Positions 34,852 to 43,474 of a DNA stretch of 44,083 bases are shown here, one piece after another. Made by a program: the position numbers and the translations under genes. Position 1 is the stretch's first letter. Each line of letters begins with the position of its first letter. The notes under the pieces were generated by a model, which was not told the origin of the DNA, made no database searches, and worked only from the letters and a program-made list of their open reading frames with translations. Origin of the DNA: an uncultured Lachnospiraceae bacterium (lineage in GTDB: Bacteria; Bacillota; Clostridia; Lachnospirales; Lachnospiraceae); contig CAJUTC010000029.1 of the NCBI GenBank assembly GCA_910589195.1, positions 1 to 44,083 of the forward strand, in the 5' to 3' direction.

Positions 34852-35673
34852 TCAGCCTTTCACTGCTGCGGAAGCAACACCTGCTATAAACTGCTTCTGG
34901 AAAATCAGGTAAATCAGCAATACCGGAATAATGGAAATTGCGGTAGCCGCAAATAACGCGCCATAATCGGTGGAATACTGTCCGCTAAACATCTTAAGAC
35001 CTACTGCCAAAAGCTGTTTTTCTTTAGCGTTGATCACCAGGTAAGGCCACAAATAATCCTCCCACGCCCACAAAAACTGGAAAATCGCAATACTGGAAAT
35101 TCCATTTTTTGCCATTGGAAAGATAATACGGTGAAAGATAAAAAATTCATTGGCGCCGTCAATCCTGGCCGCTTCCAAAATTTCATCTGGCAGTGTGGCA
35201 ATGTGCTGTTTCATGTTAAAAATACCAAAACCGCTGAACAAAGCCGGAATAATTAAAGCTTTGTAGCTGTCCAGCCATCCGAACGACTGAATCATGGAAT
35301 ATTTTGGAATAATGGTTACGCACCAGGGAATCATCATGGTGCAGAGGACGAACCCAAACAAAAGATTTCTGCCTTTAAACTTATATTTGCTTAACACAAA
35401 ACCGCAGATGGTGCTAGTATAAATCACAGCTAGCGTAATCACAATAGTAACAAACAAACTGTTTGCGAAAAACCGCATAAAGTTAAACCGTGCATTCATA
35501 TTAATATAGTTTTTAATGGTAAACACCTGAGGCAGCAAATGCTGCTCCAAAGCCATAATTTCCTTGTTTTCCTTAAAGGAAGAAAATAACATCCAAACAA
35601 AAGGATATACGGTGATCAGACCCAGCAGGATTAATATTACATTTAAGCCAACGGCACATATTTTCCTTTTCAT
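34852..35673 (-). CDS. Carbohydrate ABC transporter permease (MalG type)
   Basis: This 273-residue protein has six predicted membrane segments and the EAA loop EILEAARIDGANEFFIFHRIIFPM, here cited by its core EAARIDGA at about 175, which docks the ATPase. Length and the C-terminal FIAGVASAAVKG ending fit MalG/CUT1 permeases. It begins 9 bp after the MalF-type permease. No ATPase gene is in the operon, so it probably uses a shared MsmK-type ATPase encoded elsewhere, as is usual in Firmicute CUT1 importers. Confidence 0.95.
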   Translation of the reverse strand: MKRKICAVGLNVILILLGLITVYPFVWMLFSSFKENKEIMALEQHLLPQVFTIKNYINMNARFNFMRFFANSLFVTIVITLAVIYTSTICGFVLSKYKFKGRNLLFGFVLCTMMIPWCVTIIPKYSMIQSFGWLDSYKALIIPALFSGFGIFNMKQHIATLPDEILEAARIDGANEFFIFHRIIFPMAKNGISSIAIFQFLWAWEDYLWPYLVINAKEKQLLAVGLKMFSGQYSTDYGALFAATAISIIPVLLIYLIFQKQFIAGVASAAVKG

Positions 35674-35682
35674 AACGCCCTC

Positions 35683-36561
35683 CTATTCTTCGTTTCCGGA
35701 AACCTTAAAAGACAGCCAGGTAAATCCTGCGGTAATTACAAACAGGACAAAGGACAGTGCTGACGCATACCCAAAATTATATTTCACAAACGCCTCATCG
35801 TAGATAATGTAGGAAGACAGATAGGTTGCGGTTCCAGGCCCGCCTTCTGTCATAATCAAAATCTGGACATAGGCCTGAATATATGAAATAATCGAGGTGA
35901 TGGTAACAAATAAGGTCATAGGTTTTAACAGAGGAAAGGTAATATAACGGAAATTCTGCCAGGAATTGGCCCCGTCTACCTTAGCCGCTTCCAGCGCGTC
36001 GGAGGGAAGGGAATAAAGGCCTGCCATGTACATTACCACCGCATATCCGAAATCCTTCCAGATGGTCATAATAATCACGGCAGCCAGCGCGGTTTTCGGG
36101 TTCATCAGCCAGTTTATATCTAACCCCAATATCTGGTTGACAGTACCAATCTGTGGATTATACATAAACTTCCACACAAATGCCACCGCCACCATGGGTG
36201 TTACTACCGGCATATAAAATATGGAGCGGAAAACGCTTTTATATTTTATCAGAGCGGAATAAATCGCGTAAGCGATGGCTAATCCCAATCCCACCCGGAA
36301 AATAATAACTACAGCAGAAAAAATAACGGTATTGAAAAATGACTTCCAAAATAAGGAACTTACCAATACCTCTTTGTAATTTTCCAAGCCAAGAAAACGG
36401 TAAGTCCCGCTTAATGGGTTCCACTCATGGAAGCTTCCCGCAAACGCAATTCCAATCGGAACAATCAAAAACACAGTAAAAAACAAAACCATTGCAATCA
36501 CAACAAGATTGCGCAGAATAATCTCACTTTTGCTTTGCAGCGGATGTGACTTTGTAAACAT
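35683..36561 (-). CDS. Carbohydrate ABC transporter permease (MalF type)
   Basis: This ~292-residue inner-membrane permease has six membrane segments starting at IILRNLVVIAMVLFFTVFLI, and the EAA loop SDALEAAKVDGANSWQNF for ATPase contact. The C-terminal YIIYDEAFVKYNFGYASALS segment is characteristic of CUT1 permeases. I chose ATG 36561 with GGGAGG 7 nt upstream; the frame could start at 36600 but the extra 13 residues look non-native. A 154-bp gap to the binding-protein stop lets binding protein be made in excess. Confidence 0.94.
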   Translation of the reverse strand: MFTKSHPLQSKSEIILRNLVVIAMVLFFTVFLIVPIGIAFAGSFHEWNPLSGTYRFLGLENYKEVLVSSLFWKSFFNTVIFSAVVIIFRVGLGLAIAYAIYSALIKYKSVFRSIFYMPVVTPMVAVAFVWKFMYNPQIGTVNQILGLDINWLMNPKTALAAVIIMTIWKDFGYAVVMYMAGLYSLPSDALEAAKVDGANSWQNFRYITFPLLKPMTLFVTITSIISYIQAYVQILIMTEGGPGTATYLSSYIIYDEAFVKYNFGYASALSFVLFVITAGFTWLSFKVSGNEE

Positions 36562-36714
36562 AGGTTTCCCTCCCTTGTTTTGTTTCCCCAGCGCCCCCAA
36601 ACCGCAGGCACCTGCATAGGCTTTTGTATCCTGCTTTTTTCGCCATTCCGGTTCCGGGAAGCGCCAGTTGGTTTCTTTCTCATTACCAGTTTTTTGTTTT
36701 ATTCGTTAACGTCT

Positions 36715-38094
36715 TTATTTTGCGTACTTATATAAATGTTCCACAGACTGGAATGTACTGCTCTTCATATCACGGATAATTGTTTCCTGCGCTTCGTTTA
36801 ACGCGGTGTCAACGTCCACCCCGTTGAAAAAGATATCCTGCCCTGCTTTCTTTAATGAAGTTTCCATGGTGGAAGGCATTGGGCCTGGCCAGATATAGTG
36901 GTCAATATGCTCTGCCAGTACGCTTAAAGAAGGATTTTCCATAATCTCCGGGCTGTCTGCCAGGGATTTTTTAGCCGGGAACGTACTCATAGCTAAATTA
37001 AAAGCAATCTGCGCGTCGTCATTTGCCAGGAAATATTTCACAAAATCCTGCGCTACCGCCTGCTGTTCCGATGAAGCGTTCTTATTAATGCCAAAGGTAG
37101 ATTCGCCGTTATAACGGTTATACGCATAAGGATTTTCGTCAAAGACAGGAATCTCAAACACACCAAAATTAATGTCAGTCCAAGTAGTGTTTAACGTATT
37201 GTAGTAATGCCCCCACTGGATTACCATGGCAGATTGCCCCTGCCCAAAACTGTCAGAACCTTTTTCACCGAAATTCTCAGAACCTACGCCATCCACTTTG
37301 TAAAGGTCAACTAGCATCTGCATCGTTTTCTTCATTGCGTCTGAAGTTACATTCGGTGTTCTCCCGTCTTCCAGGAAAAGGTTTTCCCCTAACTGGTAAT
37401 TTAGACCCAGCAAGTAGTTCTGATGGAAGTCGTCATTAAAGTTCAGACCTGCCTGGATTAGCCGATCCCCTTCTTTAATGGTCAGTTTCTTTGCTACCTC
37501 CCGCATCTGATCCCAAGTTTTAGGAATATCCTCCTCTGTAAGACCGGCGGCTTCCCACATGTCCTTATTATAGTAAACGGAGCCTGTCATCATGCCGTAA
37601 TCAATATAGTAAACCTTGCCGTCAATTACGTGGGCATCTACGCCGGTAAAATCAGCCTGCAAGTCTTCCAGCGGGATATCCAAAGGCGCCAGGTAATTAA
37701 TCAGATTTTCATGATAGCTGTTATGTACATTAAAGAGCGCAGGGCCATTCTCCCCGTCTAGCGCTAACGGAAGTTTCGTCCAGTAATCTTCCCAAGGGTT
37801 ATTCACCAGTTTAATCGTCACATTGGGATGGATCGCCTGGTAGCCGTCAATAATCTGCTGAAACAGCTCATCACTTCCCCACTCCCAAAGCTCAACCGTA
37901 ATATCCTTTCCATCATTAATCGCCACGCTAGGATCATACTGGATGGTATCCCCAAAGGGTTCAGCAGGAGCTTCTGCCGACGCCGCCCCCTCATTTCCTG
38001 ATGCCTGGCTTCCAGAACCGGAAGAACCGCATCCCGCCAATGCTGCTGCCGCAACTGCCGCTGCTGTTATCGCTGCCATAAATTTCTTTTTCAT
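36715..38094 (-). CDS. Sugar ABC transporter substrate-binding lipoprotein
   Basis: This 459-residue family 1 extracellular solute-binding protein begins with MKKKFMAAIT and a lipobox ALAGCG with Cys22, followed by a Ser/Gly linker. DITVELWEWGSDE opens the first lobe; WEDYWTKLPLALDGENGP, FNVHNSYHENLINYLAPLD and VIQWGHYYN are binding-protein landmarks. It is first in the operon with two permeases, GH31 and GH13, so oligosaccharides with alpha-glucosyl links are the likely cargo. GGAGG lies 8 nt before the ATG, and the promoter with palindromic operator is at 38276-38325. Confidence 0.95.
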   Translation of the reverse strand: MKKKFMAAITAAAVAAAALAGCGSSGSGSQASGNEGAASAEAPAEPFGDTIQYDPSVAINDGKDITVELWEWGSDELFQQIIDGYQAIHPNVTIKLVNNPWEDYWTKLPLALDGENGPALFNVHNSYHENLINYLAPLDIPLEDLQADFTGVDAHVIDGKVYYIDYGMMTGSVYYNKDMWEAAGLTEEDIPKTWDQMREVAKKLTIKEGDRLIQAGLNFNDDFHQNYLLGLNYQLGENLFLEDGRTPNVTSDAMKKTMQMLVDLYKVDGVGSENFGEKGSDSFGQGQSAMVIQWGHYYNTLNTTWTDINFGVFEIPVFDENPYAYNRYNGESTFGINKNASSEQQAVAQDFVKYFLANDDAQIAFNLAMSTFPAKKSLADSPEIMENPSLSVLAEHIDHYIWPGPMPSTMETSLKKAGQDIFFNGVDVDTALNEAQETIIRDMKSSTFQSVEHLYKYAK

Positions 38095-38275
38095 TACCGT
38101 TACCTCCGTTTTTGTTTTCAGTCTGTTACATCGTTCCTATTTCCCTTTTTGAAGCCGGTTTTCTGATATTAAGATGTTTGTGCCAAAAGGTCATTTGCCA
38201 CCTTGTATCGGATTTTCCACCTTATGACCCTTGGTATCATGTTAACTATGAACCGAAATTGACCTGTCATATTAG

Positions 38276-38287
38276 TTTAGCGCTAAA
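38276..38287. promoter_or_regulatory. Palindromic operator TTTAGCGCTAAA
   Basis: A perfect 12-bp palindrome with a central CG, the form bound by LacI-family repressors. It lies just after the predicted start of the importer operon, and a second overlapping inverted repeat (TTAGTTTA at 38272 / TAAACTAA at 38297) extends it. Blocking at this site would repress the operon. Confidence 0.7.
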
Positions 38288-38296
38288 TCTATTAAT

Positions 38297-38325
38297 AAAC
38301 TAACACACTTTCGTTAATCCGTCAA
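38297..38325 (-). promoter_or_regulatory. Promoter of the alpha-glucoside importer operon
   Basis: TTGACG (38320-38325) and TAGTTT (38297-38302) on the minus strand are 17 bp apart. The -35 is strong and the -10 weak, fitting a regulated promoter, with the palindromic operator about 10 bp downstream of the start point. The leader is about 190 nt. Confidence 0.65.
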
Positions 38326-38408
38326 TACGATCTTGCTATTTTTATGTTTTACATAATTTTTATCTGTTTTTTTATGCATAATGCACAATACCAATTTAAT
38401 TGTATTGA

Positions 38409-38437
38409 TTGACCTTTTTCTCTTTTTCGTTTATAAT
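38409..38437 (+). promoter_or_regulatory. Sigma-A promoter of the plus-strand lacI-like gene
   Basis: TTGACC (38409-38414) and TATAAT (38432-38437) are separated by 17 bp. Confidence 0.88.
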
Positions 38438-38448
38438 ATTTTTTAAAG

Positions 38449-38466
38449 GTTTATAAAGTTATAAAC
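38449..38466 (+). promoter_or_regulatory. Operator palindrome GTTTATAA-AG-TTATAAAC
   Basis: An 18-bp perfect inverted repeat lies 12 bp after the -10 of the lacI-like promoter, at the start of transcription. This is where an autoregulatory repressor would bind. Its half-site resembles GTTTATTAA in the importer promoter. Confidence 0.65.
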
Positions 38467-38527
38467 TTACGGATTTCATTGTAAAACCGTGGAATTGATA
38501 AACTAAAATTTCGAGGATTGATCAGAT

Positions 38528-39553
38528 ATGGAAAAATTAACCTTAAAAGATATTGCGGAAAAAGCCGGCGTCAGTATGATGACGGTATCAAATGTGATTA
38601 ATGGAAAAAGCAGCCGGGTTTCCGCCCAAACTGCCGAAAAGATTAATAAGATTATTGAAGACTGTGGCTATATCCCCAATTTAAGCGCCCGCAGCCTGAC
38701 AAAAAAAAGCTCCAATATTATTGGAGTCATAGTTACAGTATACGATGCTGACAGGAATTATCTGGAAAACCCTTATATCAGTACTATGATTGGGATTATT
38801 GAGCAGGAACTGTGCAAAAACGGGTATTATATGATGATACGTTCGGTCAAAAATGAAAGCGATGTCCTTCAGTTTTTAAAAAACTGGAATCTGGATGGAA
38901 TGATCCTTCTTTTTCCCGACTTTATTGAAAGCGTAGATAAGTTTATCGTTAAATCTTCTTGTCCAATTGTAATATTCGACAGCCCCATCCAGCTTCCCAA
39001 GCTGATTACCGTATGCTCCGATGACAGGAAAGGAATGTATCTGTCTACAAAATATATGATCAACCGAGGCCATACTCATATAGCGTTCGTAGCCGATTAC
39101 AAAGGCAATTATATTTTAACTGAACGTTTTTTAGGCTACCGCCAGGCGTTAGAGGAGTGCGGCATCCCCTTCCGTGAGGAATATGTGCTGGCTTACCCTG
39201 CCACTTATGAAGGCGGTCTGGCCGCGGGAAAGCGGATCGCCGCCATGCGCAATCATCTTTCTGCCGTTGTAACTACTGCTGATATCTGCGCTGTAGGCGT
39301 TATGGAAGGAGCCAGGCTGGGAGGGTTACGGATCCCTGTGGATCTTTCCATCACAGGATATGACAACCTAAGCCTTTGTCAGTTTACAACCCCTAAGCTT
39401 ACCTCCGTATCCCAAAATATCGCCCAGAAAGCCCAGGTTGCAACCCAGCTCCTTCTGGAAAAAATGCTGGCAGAAACAGAGAAGGATCAACCCACCCATG
39501 TAATGATGGATGTGGAAATTGTAGAACGTCAGTCTGTAATTGCCCTGTTTTAG
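38528..39553 (+). CDS. LacI-family regulator (probable repressor of the importer operon)
   Basis: This 341-residue regulator has a LacI HTH at 4-50 (LTLKDIAEKAGVSMMTVSNV, hinge PNLSARSLT) and a periplasmic-binding-protein-like sensor domain (about 60-340: NIIGVIVT, RGHTHIAFVADYKG, ITGYDNLSLCQFTTPKLTS). It is divergent from the importer operon, with palindromic operators at both promoters, so it very likely represses that operon and itself until an alpha-glucoside or its product binds. GAGG precedes the ATG by 11 nt. Its last codons merge into a degenerate tandem repeat (39538-39635). Confidence 0.94.
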   Translation: MEKLTLKDIAEKAGVSMMTVSNVINGKSSRVSAQTAEKINKIIEDCGYIPNLSARSLTKKSSNIIGVIVTVYDADRNYLENPYISTMIGIIEQELCKNGYYMMIRSVKNESDVLQFLKNWNLDGMILLFPDFIESVDKFIVKSSCPIVIFDSPIQLPKLITVCSDDRKGMYLSTKYMINRGHTHIAFVADYKGNYILTERFLGYRQALEECGIPFREEYVLAYPATYEGGLAAGKRIAAMRNHLSAVVTTADICAVGVMEGARLGGLRIPVDLSITGYDNLSLCQFTTPKLTSVSQNIAQKAQVATQLLLEKMLAETEKDQPTHVMMDVEIVERQSVIALF

Positions 39554-39635
39554 ACGTAACTGCCCTGGTTCAGCCATATCACTGGCCTGGTTTAGACGTA
39601 GTTGGTCTTTTAAACGTACGATTCGTTTTTAACCT
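39538..39635. repeat. Degenerate ~20-bp tandem repeat, 5 units, at the lacI-like gene end
   Basis: Units start at 39538 (AATTGCCCTGTTTTAGACGT), 39558 (AACTGCCCTGGTTCAGCC...), 39580 (CACTGGCCTGGTTTAGACGT), 39600 (AGTTGGTCTTTTAAACGT) and 39618 (ACGATTCGTTTTTAACCT). The first unit includes the last four codons and stop of the lacI-like gene. It fills the space between two convergent lacI-like genes; no conventional terminator is evident. Confidence 0.65.
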
Positions 39636-39641
39636 TGCTTC

Positions 39642-40697
39642 CTACTGCTGCCCTTCCAATGAGGACGATTCCAGAACCTTTACACTGTCTTTTATTACCA
39701 GCCGCCCAGATATGATCTGCACGCTCTGCCGCTGCTCATCCGTCTGCTGTGGCTGGATCCGGTCTTCCCTCACCCGCTTCACAATATTTTTCAAAGCAGC
39801 CCCCACCATTTCTTCCACATTCACTTCATAGGAAGTAATCTTAATATCGCACAGACCGTCATACAGATAATTGTCAAATCCTACCACTGAGATATCTTCC
39901 GGTATCTGGTATCCTTTTGCCTCCAGCGTTTTGATCAGGGCGCTTGCTGTTAAATCGCTATTACAGGCAAAAGCGGTAGGCATAAGATCCGGAAGCCGAA
40001 TCTCAATCAGATATCCCTCCTTGTTTCGATCGTCAATCACCCACTCTGGAACCACCTCCACACCAGACTCCATTAACGCCTTACAATAGCCAAAATACCG
40101 ATCCATAATACTATTATTGGCACATACCGTTCCCACATAGGCGATTTTCCGATGGCCGTTTTCAATCAGGTAGTTGACCATCTGATACATTCCATAATAA
40201 TTGTTGGTCAAAACCGCGTCTACCGGAATATTCTTTTTCTGGAAATCCACATAAACCTGAGGCAGGCGGGTTTCTTTCTCCAGATGGCGGAGATAATTGC
40301 CGCTAATCTCCCCGATCACGATAATTCCCTCTGTCTTGGAATCATGGGTAAATAATGGCATGGCCAATGCCTTTTCCCCATCCTTAGTCAAAACCTCAAA
40401 CAGCAGTACACAGCTCTGATCTCTGGCAGCAACCGCTAATGTTTGATATACTTTCCAATAAAAGGAAGGGTAGTTTCCAAGGTACTGTTCCGATATAATA
40501 ACACCAATGTTCAAAATCTTTCTGACAGGAACAGCAGAAGTTGTCCGGGGCTGATATCCCATTTTTGATGCCGTATCCTTAATCAGTTCCCGCAGCTCCT
40601 GGCTAACGCCCTTTTGGCCTGACAGGGCATTGGATACGGTAACGGTACTTACATTTAACTGATTCGCAATATCTGCCAAACGGACTTCTTTCCTCAT
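39642..40697 (-). CDS. LacI-family regulator (second, minus strand)
   Basis: A 351-residue LacI-type protein with HTH at 5-50 (VRLADIANQLNVSTVTVSNA, then SGQKGVSQELRE) and an effector domain (ILNIGVIISEQYLG, NGHRKIAYVGTVC, ISVVGFDNYLYDGLCDIKITS). It is read away from the GH1-GH36 genes but lies directly beyond them, so those genes are plausible targets; convergence with the other lacI-like gene makes antisense overlap of transcripts likely. AAGGAGG lies 4 nt before the ATG. It has a near-consensus promoter at 40791-40819. Confidence 0.93.
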   Translation of the reverse strand: MRKEVRLADIANQLNVSTVTVSNALSGQKGVSQELRELIKDTASKMGYQPRTTSAVPVRKILNIGVIISEQYLGNYPSFYWKVYQTLAVAARDQSCVLLFEVLTKDGEKALAMPLFTHDSKTEGIIVIGEISGNYLRHLEKETRLPQVYVDFQKKNIPVDAVLTNNYYGMYQMVNYLIENGHRKIAYVGTVCANNSIMDRYFGYCKALMESGVEVVPEWVIDDRNKEGYLIEIRLPDLMPTAFACNSDLTASALIKTLEAKGYQIPEDISVVGFDNYLYDGLCDIKITSYEVNVEEMVGAALKNIVKRVREDRIQPQQTDEQRQSVQIISGRLVIKDSVKVLESSSLEGQQ

Positions 40698-40790
40698 TTT
40701 GCCTCCTTCTGGCTATCACCAGCAAGCCACTGTGCTCCACTTAATCACGGGCTTTTAAATTAGTTTATTTTTATCAATATTTTTGTATTT

Positions 40791-40819
40791 ATTATATTAA
40801 TTTTACTTAAAAAAGTCAA
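40791..40819 (-). promoter_or_regulatory. Sigma-A promoter of the second lacI-like gene
   Basis: TTGACT (40814-40819) and TATAAT (40791-40796) on the minus strand are 17 bp apart. Downstream (plus coordinates about 40757-40772) TTAGTTTATTTTTATC resembles TTAGTTTATTAATAG in the importer promoter, a possible shared half-site. From 40820 to 40990 I see only a 7-bp hairpin GAAAGTC/GACTTTC (40951-40969). Confidence 0.85.
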
Positions 40820-40990
40820 GAACTAAGACCCTTGTTATACCAGATTCTCTGCCCTGGAGTAAAGGAATTTTGTGATGCAATTCTATTTCTTTGCCCTAAT
40901 ACTCTTGCTTTGCTTGGTCAGACCCATACGCTCCTGCCCGGCTCCTGACCGAAAGTCTTTTGGACTTTCATAGTGAACATTCCCTGAAAT

Positions 40991-41020
40991 AAAAAGAATC
41001 CTGAATACAGGATTCTTTTT
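40991..41020 (-). terminator. Terminator of the GH1-GH36 transcript
   Basis: AAAAAGAATCCTG (40991-41003) and CAGGATTCTTTTT (41008-41020) form a perfect 13-bp stem with a 4-nt loop; T-runs on both sides make it usable from either strand. Confidence 0.9.
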
Positions 41021-41112
41021 ATTTACATTCTTTTTTGTCTACACTTCTTTTTCGTTTATCATTCTGTTCGTTTACCATTCTTTTTCATTTGCAATTTATT
41101 TCATCTGCTATT
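41016..41112. repeat. Degenerate 15-17-bp tandem repeat, 6 units, 3' of the GH36 gene
   Basis: Plus-strand units: TTTTTATTTACATTC (41016), TTTTTTGTCTACACTTC (41031), TTTTTCGTTTATCATTC (41048), TGTTCGTTTACCATTC (41065), TTTTTCATTTGCAATT (41081), TATTTCATCTGCTATT (41097). On the minus strand it is an A-rich array between the GH36 stop and its terminator, the same position as the array after GH13. Confidence 0.75.
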
Positions 41113-41125
41113 TTTATAAAATCTC

Positions 41126-43375
41126 TTATGAATTTTGTACCAGATGGAACAGCAGGCTTTGGAAATCTCCGTCCATTCGCTGTACCAGAAGGCCTCCCTG
41201 CATCAAAAGGCGGCCACTGTAAACCTGGCCGTCTAATTGAAGCAGACAGGCAGCATATCCCTTTCCCTGGGCAGACTTCTTTTCTAAGGCATCCTTATCT
41301 TCTATTTCCAACCGGTACTCTGCCTGCGGGTTTAGACCCTTTAGATACAGCTTCCGGCTGTGGTAGTTGGGTTCTGCAAGCACCTGGACATAGGTAATCA
41401 GGGCTTCCTTCTGATCTTTGGATACTACCTGCCAGCAGTCATACCGGTTTGTTTCCCGCCAAGAACCGATCCGATAATAATCCCCCTCCCGAATCAGTGG
41501 CTGATATTTATGGTATAGCTGGATCTGCCCCGGTATCTGCTCCCGATCCTCTTTTGATATCCTGGTAATATCCAGCTCATAGCCAAAAGTTCCGGCTAGC
41601 GCCACATGGCCTCTGGTCGCAAATGGTGTGGTTCTGCCGGTTGTATGGTTGGGGCAGTCGCACACATGGGCGCCTATGGTTCCCAGAGGATAAATCAAAG
41701 CGGTTCCTTCCTGGATTGTCAGACGTTCCACCGGATCCATATCGTCAGAGCACCAAATCTGCGGGCTGTAATACAGCATGCCCGGGTCAAACCTTGCTCC
41801 GCCTCCGGAACAATTTTCCAAAAGCAAATCTGGAAACTCCTGAAGGAGCCGCTCCTGAAGCTGATAGACCCCTAGCACATAGCGGTGGAAGCATTCCCCC
41901 TGCCGTGTCGAATCCAAATAGAGGCTCCCCACGTCAGAAAGCTGTCGGTTCATATCCCATTTTACATAGGAAATATCCGCGCTTCTTAAAATAGAAGCTA
42001 CCGATTCATATGCGTAATCCACTACTTCCTGTCTGGATAAGTCCAGCACGTACTGGGCACGGCTTAAGGTACCTTCCCTTCCCGGAAGCTGAAACGCCCA
42101 GTCCGGATGGTCGTTATAAAGCTTAGAGTCTGGGGAAATCATCTCTGGTTCAAACCAGATCCCAAATAAAAGGCCCTCTGCCCGCACATTGTCAACCAGG
42201 GATTTCAGACCGCCTTTCAGCTTCTCCTCATTCACCTGCCAATCGCCTAAGGAGCTGTCATCATGATTACGGTGCCCAAACCATCCGTCATCCATTACCA
42301 GCATCTCAATCCCTGATTTTTTCGCCTCTTTCGCAATGGACAAAAGCTTATCCGAGTCAAAATCAAAGTAGGTGGCCTCCCAATTGTTAATCAAAACGGG
42401 CCGTTTCGTATGAAGGTATGGGCTGCGGATCAGATGATTCCGGTACAAATCGTGAAAAATATGGCTCATTCCGCCCAGTCCCTGATTCGAATACACACAG
42501 ACAATTTCCGGAGCGGTAAAACAGCCGCCTGGTTCTAATACCCATTCAAAACCTTCCGGATGAATCCCCATAACCATCCTGAGGCTATTAAACTGGCTTT
42601 TCTCTGCCTGTGCCAGGAAGTTTCCAGAGTAAACAAAGTTCATGGCATAAACCTGTCCCCGATCCTGATCCCCACGGCGTTCCATCACAGCCAGGAACGG
42701 ATGCTCCTGATGGCTGGATTCACCCCTGACAGAAGAAACTCCATGCTTTCCGTAAGACAGAGGAGAGCGTTCCATGCAGCGTTCCCTTGCCCATGAGCCA
42801 TTCAGCGTCAAAAGCTCAAATTCCTCTGCGTCCATATCCAGGCAGGCGCTTAGCACTTTTTCCACATAAAGAGGCTGCTGGCTTTCATTTTCCAGAGAAA
42901 CACTCCGGATTATGGCGTCGCTGTCGTCAAATATGCTGTAGCGGAGAATAACTGCCAGCCCAATCACCGAATCTTTGCAGCGAATCTCTAAGGTTTGCCC
43001 TTTGCCAAAGGTAGCAGGAAGACCGGGAAGGCCTGGTTTATTCTCTAAAATCCGGTAATCCTCATATGCCAATTCACATCCACGGTATCCCTTCTTTGTC
43101 CTGACATTCAGGCAGCTTTCCCGGTAATCTCCCACTCCGTAAGTGGGGTACTCGAAGGGAAAGTTATCCATAAACATTCCCTTTTCCCTCTGATTTACAG
43201 ATGGTGTAAAGGGCTGTTCCCCTGTCCGAAGAAGATACCCGCATCTAGGATCCTCCAGCCGCTTTCCATAATAGACATGCCCCACATAGCGCTGATCCGC
43301 TATTTGAATGCAATATTCCGTATTTGGCGTTATTATTTGAAATAATTGCTCTTCCTTATGAAACCAAATTCCCAT
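41126..43375 (-). CDS. GH36 alpha-galactosidase
   Basis: A ~749-residue GH36 enzyme that removes terminal alpha-1,6-galactose from raffinose-type sugars or galactomannan pieces. An N-terminal beta-supersandwich precedes the TIM barrel with NNWEATYFDFD, LVMDDGWFGHRNHDDSSLGDW (split: MDDGWFGHR is the core), the nucleophile Asp in YVKWDMNR, ENCSGGGARFD, and the acid/base Asp in WCSDDMDP. The length equals that of tetrameric clostridial alpha-galactosidases. There is no signal peptide, so it is intracellular. I chose ATG 43375 (AGGA 8 nt upstream, MGIWFHKEEQLF as the usual start) over 43423. It follows GH1 by 99 bp. Confidence 0.94.
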   Translation of the reverse strand: MGIWFHKEEQLFQIITPNTEYCIQIADQRYVGHVYYGKRLEDPRCGYLLRTGEQPFTPSVNQREKGMFMDNFPFEYPTYGVGDYRESCLNVRTKKGYRGCELAYEDYRILENKPGLPGLPATFGKGQTLEIRCKDSVIGLAVILRYSIFDDSDAIIRSVSLENESQQPLYVEKVLSACLDMDAEEFELLTLNGSWARERCMERSPLSYGKHGVSSVRGESSHQEHPFLAVMERRGDQDRGQVYAMNFVYSGNFLAQAEKSQFNSLRMVMGIHPEGFEWVLEPGGCFTAPEIVCVYSNQGLGGMSHIFHDLYRNHLIRSPYLHTKRPVLINNWEATYFDFDSDKLLSIAKEAKKSGIEMLVMDDGWFGHRNHDDSSLGDWQVNEEKLKGGLKSLVDNVRAEGLLFGIWFEPEMISPDSKLYNDHPDWAFQLPGREGTLSRAQYVLDLSRQEVVDYAYESVASILRSADISYVKWDMNRQLSDVGSLYLDSTRQGECFHRYVLGVYQLQERLLQEFPDLLLENCSGGGARFDPGMLYYSPQIWCSDDMDPVERLTIQEGTALIYPLGTIGAHVCDCPNHTTGRTTPFATRGHVALAGTFGYELDITRISKEDREQIPGQIQLYHKYQPLIREGDYYRIGSWRETNRYDCWQVVSKDQKEALITYVQVLAEPNYHSRKLYLKGLNPQAEYRLEIEDKDALEKKSAQGKGYAACLLQLDGQVYSGRLLMQGGLLVQRMDGDFQSLLFHLVQNS

Positions 43376-43474
43376 GTGATTTTCCTTTCTAAATTTCTCT
43401 GTGCCTTTTACGTTCTGGCACAATCACCAATCCATAATCGTAATGAATCGCAGGCGGCTTCAAAGACCACAGCG

